A stretch of 64,000 nucleotides of DNA, from the NCBI GenBank assembly GCA_002049495.1, contig LLYS01000008.1, positions 1 through 64,000 on the forward strand, in the 5' to 3' direction. This document shows positions 8,974-18,896 of the stretch, piece after piece (positions within the stretch are counted from its first letter, which is position 1; each line of letters begins with the position of its first letter). This DNA comes from Epsilonproteobacteria bacterium tcs-49. GTDB lineage: Bacteria; Campylobacterota; Campylobacteria; Campylobacterales; Sulfurovaceae. The notes beneath the pieces are model-generated. The model was not told where the DNA came from. It saw only the letters and a list, made by a program, of their open reading frames with translations, and ran no database searches. A program made the position numbers and the translations under genes.

Positions 8974-10046
8974 ATCTAGACCAGTTGCGCCAATCCATCG
9001 ACAGGGTGGACAGTGAACTTTTAAAACTGCTCAACGAGCGGATGGGGTATGTCAAGCAGGTGGGGCAGCTTAAGCATAAAACCGGCGGAGCGATCTACCG
9101 CCCCGAACGGGAGAAAGCGATCATCGAGCGGCTGCAGAAAGAAAACGACGGGGATTTGACCGACAGCGCCATCGAAGCGATCTTTCTGGAGCTTTTTGCC
9201 ACTTCGCGAAATATGGAGCGTCCCGAGCGGGTAGCGTACCTGGGGCCCGAGGGCAGCTTTACCCACCAGGCGGCGGAGGGGCGCTTTGGCGCGATCAGCG
9301 AGTATATGCCCATGAACTCCATCAGCGCCGTGTTCAAAGCCGTGGAAGCGGGCCGGGCGAAGTTCGCCGTCGTTCCCGTTGAAAACAACAGTGACGGCTT
9401 TGTGGGGGAAACGCTGGATAACCTGGAAACCAGTACGCTCAAGATCGTCGCGGACGTGGAGATCGGGATCCACCACTCCTTTGCGAGTCTGAGCGAATCG
9501 CTGCACGAGGTGGAAAAGATCTACTCAAAAGATATCGCCTTTGGGCAGTGCCGCGACTTTTTGCAGGAGCACGGCCTTGAGGATGTGGAGCTGGTTTTGG
9601 TAGAATCCACGGCAAAAGCGGCGAAACTGGCCGCGCAGGATCCAAAAAGCGCGGCGATCTGTTCCCATATCGCGGCAAATCTCTATTCGCTGCCCACGCT
9701 GTTTGAAAATATCGAGGATAACCATAACAATACGACGCGTTTTATCATCCTCAGCGATTTCCAAAACGCGCGCAGCGGCAACGACAAAACGACGATCCTG
9801 GCAAAGATTTCGGCAGAGGCGGGGAGTCTATTTGAGTTTTTAAAACATTTTTACGATCGCAGGATCAACCTGACCAAGATCGAGAGCCGTCCGGCGACCA
9901 AAGACAAATTTAAAAACCGGGACGATTACTTTCAGTACTGGTTTTATATCGAGTTTGAAGGGCACGCCGACGATGAAAAGGTCAACGAGATTTTGCAGAT
10001 GCACAGCGACACCGTGAAATGGCTCGGGTCCTATGTGCAAAATTAA
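8970..10046 (+). CDS. pheA: Bifunctional chorismate mutase / prephenate dehydratase
   Basis: Converts chorismate via prephenate to phenylpyruvate for phenylalanine synthesis. An AroQ-type chorismate mutase domain covers about residues 1-85 (RIDRVD-like start, RPEREKAI). It is followed by the prephenate dehydratase domain (YLGPEGSFTHQAA from about 90, VPVENNSDG near 137, and NNTTRFI near 250). A C-terminal ACT domain (from about 270, with ESRPATKDKF) is for phenylalanine feedback. ATG overlaps the preceding stop (ATGA). The next gene is hisC, whose enzyme may also transaminate phenylpyruvate. Confidence 0.96.
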   Translation: MNLDQLRQSIDRVDSELLKLLNERMGYVKQVGQLKHKTGGAIYRPEREKAIIERLQKENDGDLTDSAIEAIFLELFATSRNMERPERVAYLGPEGSFTHQAAEGRFGAISEYMPMNSISAVFKAVEAGRAKFAVVPVENNSDGFVGETLDNLETSTLKIVADVEIGIHHSFASLSESLHEVEKIYSKDIAFGQCRDFLQEHGLEDVELVLVESTAKAAKLAAQDPKSAAICSHIAANLYSLPTLFENIEDNHNNTTRFIILSDFQNARSGNDKTTILAKISAEAGSLFEFLKHFYDRRINLTKIESRPATKDKFKNRDDYFQYWFYIEFEGHADDEKVNEILQMHSDTVKWLGSYVQN

Positions 10047-10060
10047 GGGAGTAAAGATAG

Positions 10061-11155
10061 ATGCAGTTTAACAAACAGTTAGAAAAGATTAAAACCTATG
10101 AACCGGGACTGCCCATCGAAGAGGTGGTGCGCGAATTCGGTATCGACCCAAGCGATATTATCAAGCTCGCTTCCAATGAAAACCCCTTCGGGTGCAGCCC
10201 AAAGGCCAGCGAAGCGGTAGCGCAAAGCGCGCATCTGATGTACCGCTATCCCGACGATACGATGGGGGAGCTTAAAGGCAAGCTTGCCCAAAAGTTCGGC
10301 GTGGGAACGCAGAATCTGATTATCGGCAGCGGCAGCGATCAAATCATCGAGTTTTTGATCCACGCCAAGGCGGAAACGAAGATTCTGATCAATGAGATCA
10401 CCTTTGCGATGTATGCGATCTACGCGGCGACAAAGGGGGTTGAGGTGATCCGTACCAGGGGGATGGAGCACGATCTGGAGCAGTTTTACGAACTCTATAA
10501 AAGCGAAAATCCCGATGTTATCTTTTTGTGTACGCCCAACAATCCCACCGGCGACGCGCTGCGCAGGGATGAGGTATATCGCTTCCTTGAAAAGATTGAC
10601 AGCGATACGATGGTGGTCCTTGACGGGGCGTATCAGGAGTATACCGCTTTTAAAGACGGCGATTACGCCATCGATGCTAAAGATATTACAAAAAGGTTCC
10701 CCAACGTGATCTATCTGGGAACCTTCTCAAAAGCCTACGGTCTGGGCGGAATGCGCGTAGGCTACGGAGTCGCGTCCGAAGAGATCATCGGCGCGCTGTA
10801 CAAGCTGCGGCCGCCCTTTAACGTGACGACGCTGTCGCTGGTTGCGGCCAGTGCGGCGCTGGAGGATGAAAAGTTCGTTACCGACGCAATTGAGAAAAAC
10901 TTTGAGTATATGAAGGAGTATGAAACCTTTGCAAAAGAGCATGACGGTATCGAGTATGTGGAGAGTTATACCAATTTTATCACCTACCTGTTTGAAAAAA
11001 GCGACAGTAGCGAAATAGCGCAAAAACTGCTAAAACAGGGTATAATAGTACGGGATTTAAAGGGGTACAATTTAAACGCGATCCGGACGACTATCGGAAC
11101 GCGGGAACAGAACCAACGCTTTTTGAACGCTTTGGAAAACTTACTGGGGTCGTAG
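10061..11155 (+). CDS. hisC: Histidinol-phosphate aminotransferase
   Basis: A fold-type I PLP aminotransferase of histidine synthesis, in many bacteria also acting on aromatic keto acids, which suits its place after pheA. Visible are LASNENPFG (about 36-44), the CTPNNPTG loop (about 152-159), the aspartate in VLDGAYQEY and the cofactor lysine in GTFSKAYGLGGMRVG (about 224-238). A GGGAG ribosome-binding site precedes the ATG. Its TAG stop directly abuts the fliF ATG. Confidence 0.94.
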   Translation: MQFNKQLEKIKTYEPGLPIEEVVREFGIDPSDIIKLASNENPFGCSPKASEAVAQSAHLMYRYPDDTMGELKGKLAQKFGVGTQNLIIGSGSDQIIEFLIHAKAETKILINEITFAMYAIYAATKGVEVIRTRGMEHDLEQFYELYKSENPDVIFLCTPNNPTGDALRRDEVYRFLEKIDSDTMVVLDGAYQEYTAFKDGDYAIDAKDITKRFPNVIYLGTFSKAYGLGGMRVGYGVASEEIIGALYKLRPPFNVTTLSLVAASAALEDEKFVTDAIEKNFEYMKEYETFAKEHDGIEYVESYTNFITYLFEKSDSSEIAQKLLKQGIIVRDLKGYNLNAIRTTIGTREQNQRFLNALENLLGS

Positions 11156-12856
11156 ATGGATTTTAAAGTAATAGCATCGCAGCTTGTCGAACTGTACAAT
11201 AATCTGAACAAACAGCAAAAGATTATTATTGTCGCGACACTGCTGATCGTTATTGCTTTTATCAGTTTTATCGTCGTTTATACGGGGACAAAAGGGGGCA
11301 AGGACAACTATGCGGTTTTGTTTGAACAGCTCGACCCCAAGGATTCGGCACTGATTATCGAGCAGCTCAAAGAGGGCCAGGTGGAGTACAACATCCCCAA
11401 AGAGGGGGTGATTGAAGTTCCCGAAGACGTGGTCTATGAACAGCGGATCAAGATCGCTTCTTTGGGGATTCCCAAAAACAGTAACGTCGGTTTTGAGCTT
11501 TTTGATAAAAAGGAGTTCGGGGCAACGGAGTTTGACCAGGAGGTAAAGTTCCTTCGGGCTTTGGAGGGGGAACTTTCCCGTACCATCGAGAGCCTCAGCC
11601 CCGTGGAACAGGCCGTGGTAAAGTTGGCGATTCCCAAAGAATCGGTATTTGTACGTAAAAATGTCCAGCCTACCGCCTCGGTTGTCGTGAAGATGAACGA
11701 GCAGCTGCGTATCACCAGAAAGCAGGTGGAGGGGATCAAAAACCTTGTCGCGTCTGCGGTGCCGAAACTGGTCGCGGAAAACGTCAAAATCATCAACGAA
11801 TACGGCGAAACCGTAGGGGAGGGCGACGAGTTTGCCCAGGCCAGCGAAACCGCCAAGGCGCAGCTGCGCTACAAGAAAAATTATGAAAAAAGTCTGGAAC
11901 AAAAGATCGTTGACGTACTTGCTCCGATCGTGGGCAGCGGAGATCGGGTGGTGGCCAACGTGGACGTGGAGTTTGATTTTGCCCAGAAGGAAACGCAGGA
12001 GGAGGTATACGACCCCGACAGCGTCATCCGAAGCGAGCAAACCTTCGAAGAGACCAAAGAGGGGATGAGCCCCAAAGATATCGGAGGCGTTCCCGGGGCG
12101 GTGAGCAATATCGGCCCCGTCGAGGGGATCGAATCCAACCAGATGGGTGAGCGCCAGGAGACCAGCAAAACCACCACCAATTATGAAATCTCCAAAAAGG
12201 TTTCCAGTATCAAAGGCGCCTTTGCCACGATCAAGCGTGTCACCGCGGCGGTCGTCGTGGATGGGGAGTACAACACCGCAGAGGCCGGGGAGTTGGAGTA
12301 TATCCCGCGAAGCGATGAGGAGTTGACGCGGATGGAGCGGGTGGTCCAGCAATCCATCGGCTTTGAACAAAACCGCGGCGACAACGTGGTAGTGACCAAT
12401 TTCCAATTTAAAACGGTGCAGGGCGCGATGAAAAAGGATCCCTACCTGGAGCCCATTAATCAGTTTTACCGCTATGCCCAGCCGGTGATGCCCTTTTTGA
12501 AATACCTGTTCGTATTTCTGTTTCTTTTTATCTTTTACAAAAAGGTCATCGTCCCCTACGCCGAGCGTATGCTTGAGATCAAGGAGCAGGAAGAGGATAC
12601 TATGAAACCGTCACTGATGATCGAAGAGGAGGAGGATGACGATCTGGCGGAAAAATACGGTAATATGCGCAAAAAGGTCGAAGAGCAGCTCGGTCTTGCT
12701 ACGGGTGATTTCAACGAGGATGAGATGCGCTATGAGATCGTGTTGGAAAAGTTGCGTGAAGCGACGGAGGAATCGCCCGAAGATGTGGCCAATCTATTGA
12801 TGCTTCTGATCCGTGACGAAACGGAGATGGAGAAAAATGCGATTCAAAACTCATAG
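11156..12856 (+). CDS. fliF: Flagellar MS-ring protein FliF
   Basis: Forms the MS ring in the inner membrane, the base of the flagellar motor. The 566 residues show a first membrane segment at about 22-43, and ring-building motifs after it including LDPKDSALI and the PxxxQ-type region. A second membrane segment lies at about 441-460. A cytoplasmic tail ends in an acidic helix (from about 515) that matches the FliG-binding region. It starts immediately after hisC and is followed 12 bases later by fliG, so the motor genes are transcribed with amino acid genes, an order I recognise from Campylobacter. Confidence 0.96.
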   Translation: MDFKVIASQLVELYNNLNKQQKIIIVATLLIVIAFISFIVVYTGTKGGKDNYAVLFEQLDPKDSALIIEQLKEGQVEYNIPKEGVIEVPEDVVYEQRIKIASLGIPKNSNVGFELFDKKEFGATEFDQEVKFLRALEGELSRTIESLSPVEQAVVKLAIPKESVFVRKNVQPTASVVVKMNEQLRITRKQVEGIKNLVASAVPKLVAENVKIINEYGETVGEGDEFAQASETAKAQLRYKKNYEKSLEQKIVDVLAPIVGSGDRVVANVDVEFDFAQKETQEEVYDPDSVIRSEQTFEETKEGMSPKDIGGVPGAVSNIGPVEGIESNQMGERQETSKTTTNYEISKKVSSIKGAFATIKRVTAAVVVDGEYNTAEAGELEYIPRSDEELTRMERVVQQSIGFEQNRGDNVVVTNFQFKTVQGAMKKDPYLEPINQFYRYAQPVMPFLKYLFVFLFLFIFYKKVIVPYAERMLEIKEQEEDTMKPSLMIEEEEDDDLAEKYGNMRKKVEEQLGLATGDFNEDEMRYEIVLEKLREATEESPEDVANLLMLLIRDETEMEKNAIQNS

Positions 12857-12868
12857 GGAGATCGGGTT

Positions 12869-13897
12869 ATGGCGTTAACACAGCAGCAAAAGGCACAATT
12901 TGACGAACTGAGCATGGCGGAGAAGATCGCCATCTTGCTGATACAGCTGGGCGAAGATATTACGTCAAATATCTTTTCCTATATGGACGTGGACAGTATC
13001 ACCGAAGTCTCCAAGCATATCGCCACCGCAAAAACGATCGACAAGCCGATGGCCCAGGCGGTGCTTGAAGAGTTTTTCGCTATTATGGAATCCAATCAGT
13101 ATATCAGCAGCGGCGGTATGGAGTACGCCAGGGAGCTGCTGTACAAATCCCTCGGTCCCGAAGAGGCCAAGCGGGTGTTGGAGCGCTTGTCAAAGAGTAT
13201 GACCCAGGCGCAGAACTTTGCGTACCTTTCCAAGATCAAACCCGAGCAGCTTGCGGACTTTATCGTGCATGAACACCCCCAAACCGTCGCGCTTATCCTG
13301 GCGCATATGGAATCCAGCGACGCGGCGGAAACCATGGGGTATTTCGATGACGAGATGAAAGCCGACGTCGCCATGAGAATGGCCAATCTGGGCGATATTT
13401 CGCCTTCGGTGATCAAAAAAGTCTCCGCCGTGCTTGAAAGCAAACTCGAATCCCTCGCCACCGTTAAAGTGGAAGTGGGCGGTCCGCGGGCCGTGGCGGA
13501 CGTCTTTAACAAATTGGGGCAAAAAACCGCCAAGTCTACGCTGGCACAGATCGAGCAGGTGGATGAGCAACTCTCCACCTCCATTAAAGAGATGATGTTT
13601 ACCTTTGAAGATATCGTTACCCTTGACAATACAGCGATCCGTGAAATTCTCGGGGCGGTGGACAAGGGCGAGTTGATGCTCGCGCTTAAAGGCGCGCCCG
13701 AAGAGCTCAAGGACCGCTTTATCGAAAATATGAGTCAGCGGGCCAGCGAAGCGTTTTTGGAAGAGATGCAGTTTATGGGGGCGGTAAAGCTCAAAGAGGT
13801 AGAGGGTGCGCAGCGTAAGATCGTCGAAACGGTACAGAAACTTGCCGAAGAGGGGACGATCGCAGCAGGCGGCGATGCAGAGGAGATGATTGAGTAA
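12869..13897 (+). CDS. fliG: Flagellar motor switch protein FliG
   Basis: The rotor protein that contacts the stator and sets rotation direction. The 342 residues carry the N-terminal FliF-binding domain (about 1-100). The middle domain has the EHPQT motif (HEHPQTVALILAHM, about 133-146). The C-terminal domain has the charged torque helix (about 270-300, APEELKDRFIENMSQR). A GGGAG-type site precedes the ATG. The TAA stop overlaps the fliH ATG. Confidence 0.97.
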   Translation: MALTQQQKAQFDELSMAEKIAILLIQLGEDITSNIFSYMDVDSITEVSKHIATAKTIDKPMAQAVLEEFFAIMESNQYISSGGMEYARELLYKSLGPEEAKRVLERLSKSMTQAQNFAYLSKIKPEQLADFIVHEHPQTVALILAHMESSDAAETMGYFDDEMKADVAMRMANLGDISPSVIKKVSAVLESKLESLATVKVEVGGPRAVADVFNKLGQKTAKSTLAQIEQVDEQLSTSIKEMMFTFEDIVTLDNTAIREILGAVDKGELMLALKGAPEELKDRFIENMSQRASEAFLEEMQFMGAVKLKEVEGAQRKIVETVQKLAEEGTIAAGGDAEEMIE

Positions 13898-14697
13898 TGG
13901 ATACTTTTATCAGTGCCGACGATACCCAGGGACATTTGATCCAAAAGTACCAGTTCAAAGTGATGAGCGACGGCGGCCGGAAAGGGGCGGGGAGTTCCCA
14001 GTCCCAGGAGATGGAGAAGGCGCCGCAAAGCTCCGATACCGCGGGAGCCAACGAGCAGGAGTTGGCGATGCAGCAGCAGCGGGTGGAGCAAAACGTTTCG
14101 GTGGAGGATAAGCAGATCAAAACCCTGCTGGAAAAGACCGATGAACTCTCCAACTCCCTGATCAATATGCAAAAAAGTTACGAATCCCAGCAGCAGGAGT
14201 TTCAAAAGATGGTCGAAACCGCCAGGGAGGAAGCGTATAAGCAGGGGCAGTTAGAGACCGAAAAGCGTTTGAACGAAGAGGTGCAGCAGCGCTCCAGCGA
14301 AGAGCTTGAAAAGTTTACCGCGTCGGTGGAAAAACTGGACGGGATTACGAAAAAGTTTCAAGAGAAGATCGATACCATCGAAAACGATCTGATCGCCACG
14401 GCGGTTGATATCGCCAAAGAGGTGATCGCCAAAGAGGTAAGTAAGGATTCCAAAGATATCGCTTTGAATCTGGCGTATCTGCTCCTTGACGATATCAAAA
14501 GTGCGGGTAAAATTACCCTGAAGGTTTCGCCCAAAGATTATACCCACGTCAATCAGCGGATCGATTTGCAAAACGTGCAGGTCAAATCCGATGACTCCAT
14601 CAGCGACGGGGGAGTGATGATCCTCAGCGAAGCGGGCAATATCGACGGGGATTTGATGCAGCGATTTGAAAAAGTAAAGGATATGGTGTTTCGATGA
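13897..14697 (+). CDS. fliH: Flagellar export ATPase regulator FliH
   Basis: FliH binds and restrains the export ATPase FliI and links it to the C-ring. The 266-residue protein has a Gln-rich, low-complexity N-terminal half (about 30-75) and a long coiled-coil (about 75-160). A globular C-terminal domain (about 165-260, VAKEVIAKEV and the DDSISDGGVMI region) follows and matches the family shared with V-ATPase E subunits. The gene overlaps both neighbours (fliG by one base, dxs by four). Confidence 0.9.
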   Translation: MDTFISADDTQGHLIQKYQFKVMSDGGRKGAGSSQSQEMEKAPQSSDTAGANEQELAMQQQRVEQNVSVEDKQIKTLLEKTDELSNSLINMQKSYESQQQEFQKMVETAREEAYKQGQLETEKRLNEEVQQRSSEELEKFTASVEKLDGITKKFQEKIDTIENDLIATAVDIAKEVIAKEVSKDSKDIALNLAYLLLDDIKSAGKITLKVSPKDYTHVNQRIDLQNVQVKSDDSISDGGVMILSEAGNIDGDLMQRFEKVKDMVFR

Positions 14698-16514
14698 GTA
14701 CGGTAAGACAGATTCATGAACACTCCATCGAGGAGTTGGAAGAGTTAGCCCAGAGTATACGGGATAAGATTTTACATACGGTGAGTAAAACGGGAGGCCA
14801 TCTGAGCTCCACCATGGGAGCCACGGATTTGATCATCGCGATGCACTACGTATTCGATGCGCAAAAGGACCCCTTTATCTTCGACGTCAGCCATCAGGCA
14901 TATGCGCACAAGCTGCTCACCGATCGCTGGAACGAGTTTGATACCCTGCGTCAACTCGGCGGTCTCAGCGGTTATACCAAGCCAAGCGAATCCCCCTACG
15001 ATTACTACGTGGCCGGACACAGCTCCACCTCCATCTCCGTCGCCGTGGGCGCGGCGAAAGCCTTTGCGCTGAAAAACGAAGATCGTATCCCCGTAGCTTT
15101 TATCGGCGACGGGGCGATGAGCGCGGGGATGGTGTATGAAGCGCTCAATGAGCTGGGCGATCGCAAATACCCCGTAGTGATCGTGTTAAACGACAACGAG
15201 ATGAGCATAGCCAAACCGATCGGGGCGATCAGCAAGTACCTCTCCCAGGCGATGGCGGGTTCACTGTATCAAAAGCTCAAGCGCACTACCGAACGTATCC
15301 TGGAGCATATGCCCGAAGGCGCGACCTATATGGCCAAGCGCTTCGAAGAGTCGCTGAAGCTGATCACGCCGGGGATCCTGTTTGAGGAGATGGGGATCGA
15401 GTATATCGGGCCCGTTGACGGTCACGATATCGAAAACCTGATCGAGACGATGGAGGTGGCCAAAAAGTTGCAAAAACCGGTGATCATCCACGCCCAAACG
15501 CTCAAGGGCAAGGGGTATGAAATTGCCGAGGGGCAGCATGAGAAGTGGCACGGCGTGGGAGCGTTTGATATCCATAGCGGCGAATCCAACAAAAAAAGTT
15601 CCGCACCCTCCGCGACGGCGCTTTTTAGTCGGGCACTGAGCGATCTGGCGTGCAGGGATGAAAAGATCGTGGGCGTGACTGCGGCGATGCCCAGCGGAAC
15701 GGGGATGGATGCGCTGATGGAGAAGTTTCCCGAGCGCTTCTGGGACGTCGCCATCGCCGAGCAGCATGCGGTGACCTCCATGGGGCCGCTGGCCAAGGAG
15801 GGGTTTAAACCCGTCGTAGCGCTGTATTCGACCTTCTTGCAGCGCGGCTACGATCAGGTGATCCACGATATCTGTTTGATGAAGCTGCCCGTAACCTTTG
15901 CCATCGACCGCGCGGGGATCGTGGGCGAAGACGGGGAAACCCACCAGGGGGTTTTCGATATCAGTTACCTGCGTCCCATCCCCAATATGGTACTGTGCGC
16001 CCCCTTTAACGCGCAAAGTATGCAAGCGGCGCTGGCCTTTGCCAACGACCTGGACGCTCCCTGTGCCCTGCGCTATCCAAGGGGCGCTTTTGCGTGCCAG
16101 GAGGAGTTGGAGCTTGAGCCCTTTACCCTGGGCAGGGCGCAGCTGTTAAAAGAGGGGGAAAAGGTACTGCTGATCGGTTACGGCAACGGCGTGGGCAAAG
16201 CGCTGGAAGTGGCCAAAGAGATCGACGGCGCTGCGGTACTGGATCTGCGCTTTGTCAAACCTTTGGATAGGGAGCTTTTAAAAGAGTTTGCAAAGCGGTT
16301 TGACCGATGGTTTGTTTTCAGTGACAGCGCCAAACAAGGCGGTGTGGCAAGCGCCATCGCCGAGTTTTTGTATGAGGAGCGTCTGGATATAGCGCTGGAG
16401 AGTTTTGAATATGAGGATGACTTTATCCAGCACGGGAAAACGCCCGAGGTGGAAAAAAGTCTGGGCGTAGATATCGATTCTATGAAAAAAAGGGTGCTTG
16501 AAGCCCTCGCCTGA
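14694..16514 (+). CDS. dxs: 1-deoxy-D-xylulose-5-phosphate synthase
   Basis: First step of the methylerythritol phosphate route to isoprenoids: condenses pyruvate and glyceraldehyde 3-phosphate using thiamine diphosphate. The cofactor motif GDGAMSAGMVYEAL lies near residues 138-151, with the Asn in LNDNEMS. A transketolase-like central domain contains AIAEQHAVT, DRAGIVGEDGETHQG and a C-terminal domain from about 490. At 606 residues it is slightly short, as in other Campylobacterota. ATGA overlap with fliH indicates coupling. It ends five bases from the convergent leuC. Confidence 0.96.
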   Translation: MSTVRQIHEHSIEELEELAQSIRDKILHTVSKTGGHLSSTMGATDLIIAMHYVFDAQKDPFIFDVSHQAYAHKLLTDRWNEFDTLRQLGGLSGYTKPSESPYDYYVAGHSSTSISVAVGAAKAFALKNEDRIPVAFIGDGAMSAGMVYEALNELGDRKYPVVIVLNDNEMSIAKPIGAISKYLSQAMAGSLYQKLKRTTERILEHMPEGATYMAKRFEESLKLITPGILFEEMGIEYIGPVDGHDIENLIETMEVAKKLQKPVIIHAQTLKGKGYEIAEGQHEKWHGVGAFDIHSGESNKKSSAPSATALFSRALSDLACRDEKIVGVTAAMPSGTGMDALMEKFPERFWDVAIAEQHAVTSMGPLAKEGFKPVVALYSTFLQRGYDQVIHDICLMKLPVTFAIDRAGIVGEDGETHQGVFDISYLRPIPNMVLCAPFNAQSMQAALAFANDLDAPCALRYPRGAFACQEELELEPFTLGRAQLLKEGEKVLLIGYGNGVGKALEVAKEIDGAAVLDLRFVKPLDRELLKEFAKRFDRWFVFSDSAKQGGVASAIAEFLYEERLDIALESFEYEDDFIQHGKTPEVEKSLGVDIDSMKKRVLEALA

Positions 16515-16518
16515 TCCC

Positions 16519-17778
16519 CTATCTGGGATCGGCGATCTTGCCCTCTATGGCGCTTTGCGCCGCTACCGCGGAGTTGGCAAGGTAGATTTCACTGCTTCTA
16601 TCTCCCATACGACCCACAAAGTTTCTATTGGTCGTTGCCACGCATTTCTCTCCTTTTCCGAGGATTCCCATATAGCCGCCGAGACACGCGCCGCAGGTGG
16701 GGTTGCTCACCACCGCTCCGGCGTTGATCAACTTTTCGATATACCCGAGTTTTTGCGCCTGCAGATAAATCTTTTGCGTTGCGGGGGTGATGATCAGGCG
16801 GGTATGTTTCGCTACGCGCTTGCCCTCGAGGATTTCGCTGGCGATTTTGAGATCCTCCAGGCGCCCGTTGGTACAGCTGCCGATCATCACCTGATCGATC
16901 TTGATATCGTCACTTACCGCCGTTTCGATACTTTTACCGTTTTCGGGCAGGAAGGGGTAAGCGATCACGGGGGAGAGGTTTTGCACGTCGATCTCGATCG
17001 TTTGGACGTAGTCGGCGTCTTCGTCACTGTAGTGGTATACGGGCTCGTCGCGCAGCTCCTTATCTTTTAAATAGGTTTTTGTGACCTCGTCAGCCGCGAT
17101 GATGCCGTTTTTCGCTCCCGCTTCGATCGCCATATTGCACAGGCTGAAACGGTCATCCATGCTCAGGTGCGCAATGGTATCGCCGGTAAACTCCAGGGTT
17201 TTATACAAAGCGCCGTCGACACCGATGCGGCGGATCACTTCCAGGATCAAATCCTTGCCGTAGATATGTTTGCCCGGTTTGCCGCTAAAGACCACTTTGA
17301 TCGCTTCGGGGACTTTGAACCAGTTGCGCCCCGTGATCATGGCGTAAGCCAGGTCGGTGCTGCCCATACCGGTACTAAACGCGCCCAGCGCCCCGTGGGT
17401 ACAGGTGTGGCTGTCCGCGCCGATAATCACGTCGCCGGGGATGACAAGGCCCTTTTCGGGAAGCAGGGCGTGTTCGATCCCCATATCCTTCTCGTCAAAA
17501 AAGTGCTTCATATCGTGTTTGTAGGCAAAGTCGCGGCTGATCTTGGCCTGGTTGGCGCTGGCGATATCTTTGGCGGGGATGTAGTGATCCATCACGATGG
17601 CGAAGTTATCGGGTTTTGCCAACTTTTTCGCACCGCTTTCTTCAAAGGCGCGGATGGAGATGGGGGTGGTGATATCGTTGCCGATCACCATATCGATATC
17701 CACCTCCACTATCTGTCCGGCGTGAACCGGTTTGCCGGCGTGGTGGCTAAAAATCTTTTCCGTAATTGTTTGTCCCAT
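16519..17778 (-). CDS. leuC: 3-isopropylmalate dehydratase large subunit
   Basis: Isomerises 2- to 3-isopropylmalate in leucine synthesis using a 4Fe-4S cluster. The 419-residue protein is the short, archaeal/homoaconitase-like form rather than the about 465-residue enterobacterial form. Cluster cysteines are visible in GSCTNGR (about residue 301) and in PTCGACLGG (about 360-368); IGADSHTCTHGALG is the substrate loop. The small subunit LeuD is not in the window. A TATAAT lies about 30 bases upstream of the ATG. Confidence 0.94.
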   Translation of the reverse strand: MGQTITEKIFSHHAGKPVHAGQIVEVDIDMVIGNDITTPISIRAFEESGAKKLAKPDNFAIVMDHYIPAKDIASANQAKISRDFAYKHDMKHFFDEKDMGIEHALLPEKGLVIPGDVIIGADSHTCTHGALGAFSTGMGSTDLAYAMITGRNWFKVPEAIKVVFSGKPGKHIYGKDLILEVIRRIGVDGALYKTLEFTGDTIAHLSMDDRFSLCNMAIEAGAKNGIIAADEVTKTYLKDKELRDEPVYHYSDEDADYVQTIEIDVQNLSPVIAYPFLPENGKSIETAVSDDIKIDQVMIGSCTNGRLEDLKIASEILEGKRVAKHTRLIITPATQKIYLQAQKLGYIEKLINAGAVVSNPTCGACLGGYMGILGKGEKCVATTNRNFVGRMGDRSSEIYLANSAVAAQSAIEGKIADPR

Positions 17779-17805
17779 AGATACTGTTCCTGCTTTTTTA
17801 GCGTA

Positions 17806-17811
17806 ATTATA
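17806..17811 (-). promoter_or_regulatory. Likely -10 element for leuC
   Basis: On the minus strand a perfect TATAAT lies 28 bases upstream of the leuC ATG, in the 55-base gap after cheV. An AGGAAC ribosome-binding sequence follows. It suggests leuC is transcribed separately from cheV. Confidence 0.6.
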
Positions 17812-17833
17812 CCAAAAAGGGCAGGCGGAGAGT

Positions 17834-18754
17834 TTACATGAACTGCTCTATGGCTTCACGCACCTCTTTGGGGTTGGATTTGGAGATAAAGCCCTCGGCG
17901 TTGAGGCTGCGCGCCATCTCCTCGTTGGAACTGCCGCTCATGGAGGAGTTGACGATGATGGGGATGTGCTGGTAGTGTTTATTGTTTTTAACCTGTTTGA
18001 TCACTTCAAAGCCGCTGGCGATGGGCATCTCCAGGTCGGTAATGATCATAGCGATGTTTTCCTCCGTATTGCTAAAGAGGTGATCAAGGAGCTGCTGCCC
18101 GTTGACAAAGGCGTGAAAACGCACATCGAGCTTTTTCAAAATCTTTTGCATCATCTTCATCGCCACCGGAGAGTCCTCGGCAAGCAGTAGCGTTTTGCTT
18201 TTATCCAGGTGCAGGCTTTCGATCTGCTCCAACTCCTCATCCTTCTCCCCGTCCATCCAGGGGAAAGCGTCGACGAGCATCTTCTCGATGTCGACGATCT
18301 GTACCAAGCGGCCGTCGTGGTATTTGGTGTTGTTGTTGACTTTGTCGTTGAACGTATTTTCCACCTGGTGGATTTCGTTCCAGGTTTTGGTGATGATGCG
18401 TTCAGCTTTGTGGATGCGGATCCCCACCGTATAAGCGGAGAATTCACAGATGGCAAGGATGCAATCCTCATCGTCGATCCCCTCCCGACTGATATCTTTT
18501 TCGGGGACAAGGGGGTCATAGGCAAACCATTTTTTCAAATCCACGACGGGGATCGTTTCCCTGCGCAAAGTCACCAGTCCCAGAATCAGCGGCGAACCGG
18601 AGCTGATATCGGTGATTTTGCCCTCATATTTGATAATTTCACGGATTTTATATACGTTAATGGCAAAGATATCGCTGTCTTTGGCGATTTGAAAGCACAT
18701 AAGCTGCAGCTGATTGTTTTTATATAAGCCGGTAACCTGATCTATATTTTGCAT
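17834..18754 (-). CDS. cheV: Chemotaxis protein CheV (CheW-REC)
   Basis: A coupling protein linking chemoreceptors to the CheA kinase, with a receiver domain that can be phosphorylated for adaptation. The N-terminal CheW domain covers about residues 10-170. The C-terminal receiver domain (about 190-306) has the acidic pair in LLAEDSP, the phospho-acceptor Asp in ITDLEMP (about 240) and the conserved lysine in FISKSNP. ATG 18754 is preferred to the GTG six bases upstream because of its GAGGG spacing. A TATACT -10 element lies near 18790-18795 on the minus strand. Confidence 0.92.
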   Translation of the reverse strand: MQNIDQVTGLYKNNQLQLMCFQIAKDSDIFAINVYKIREIIKYEGKITDISSGSPLILGLVTLRRETIPVVDLKKWFAYDPLVPEKDISREGIDDEDCILAICEFSAYTVGIRIHKAERIITKTWNEIHQVENTFNDKVNNNTKYHDGRLVQIVDIEKMLVDAFPWMDGEKDEELEQIESLHLDKSKTLLLAEDSPVAMKMMQKILKKLDVRFHAFVNGQQLLDHLFSNTEENIAMIITDLEMPIASGFEVIKQVKNNKHYQHIPIIVNSSMSGSSNEEMARSLNAEGFISKSNPKEVREAIEQFM

Positions 18755-18896
18755 TCCCACCCTCTATTGACAAATTCGTACTAAGAGATAGTATAGTGTT
18801 TTTCTTATTAATATTAACTGTGAAAATTACTTTTGCTACGCAAGCTAGGAAAATATGTCAAGTTTCGGTAAGATAATGTAAAAAAGAAACGGCATT

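Noticed and set aside
11041-11046. TATAAT inside hisC as a promoter for fliF
   Set aside because: It is within coding sequence, no -35 is apparent, and hisC-fliF are tightly packed; chance occurrence cannot be excluded.
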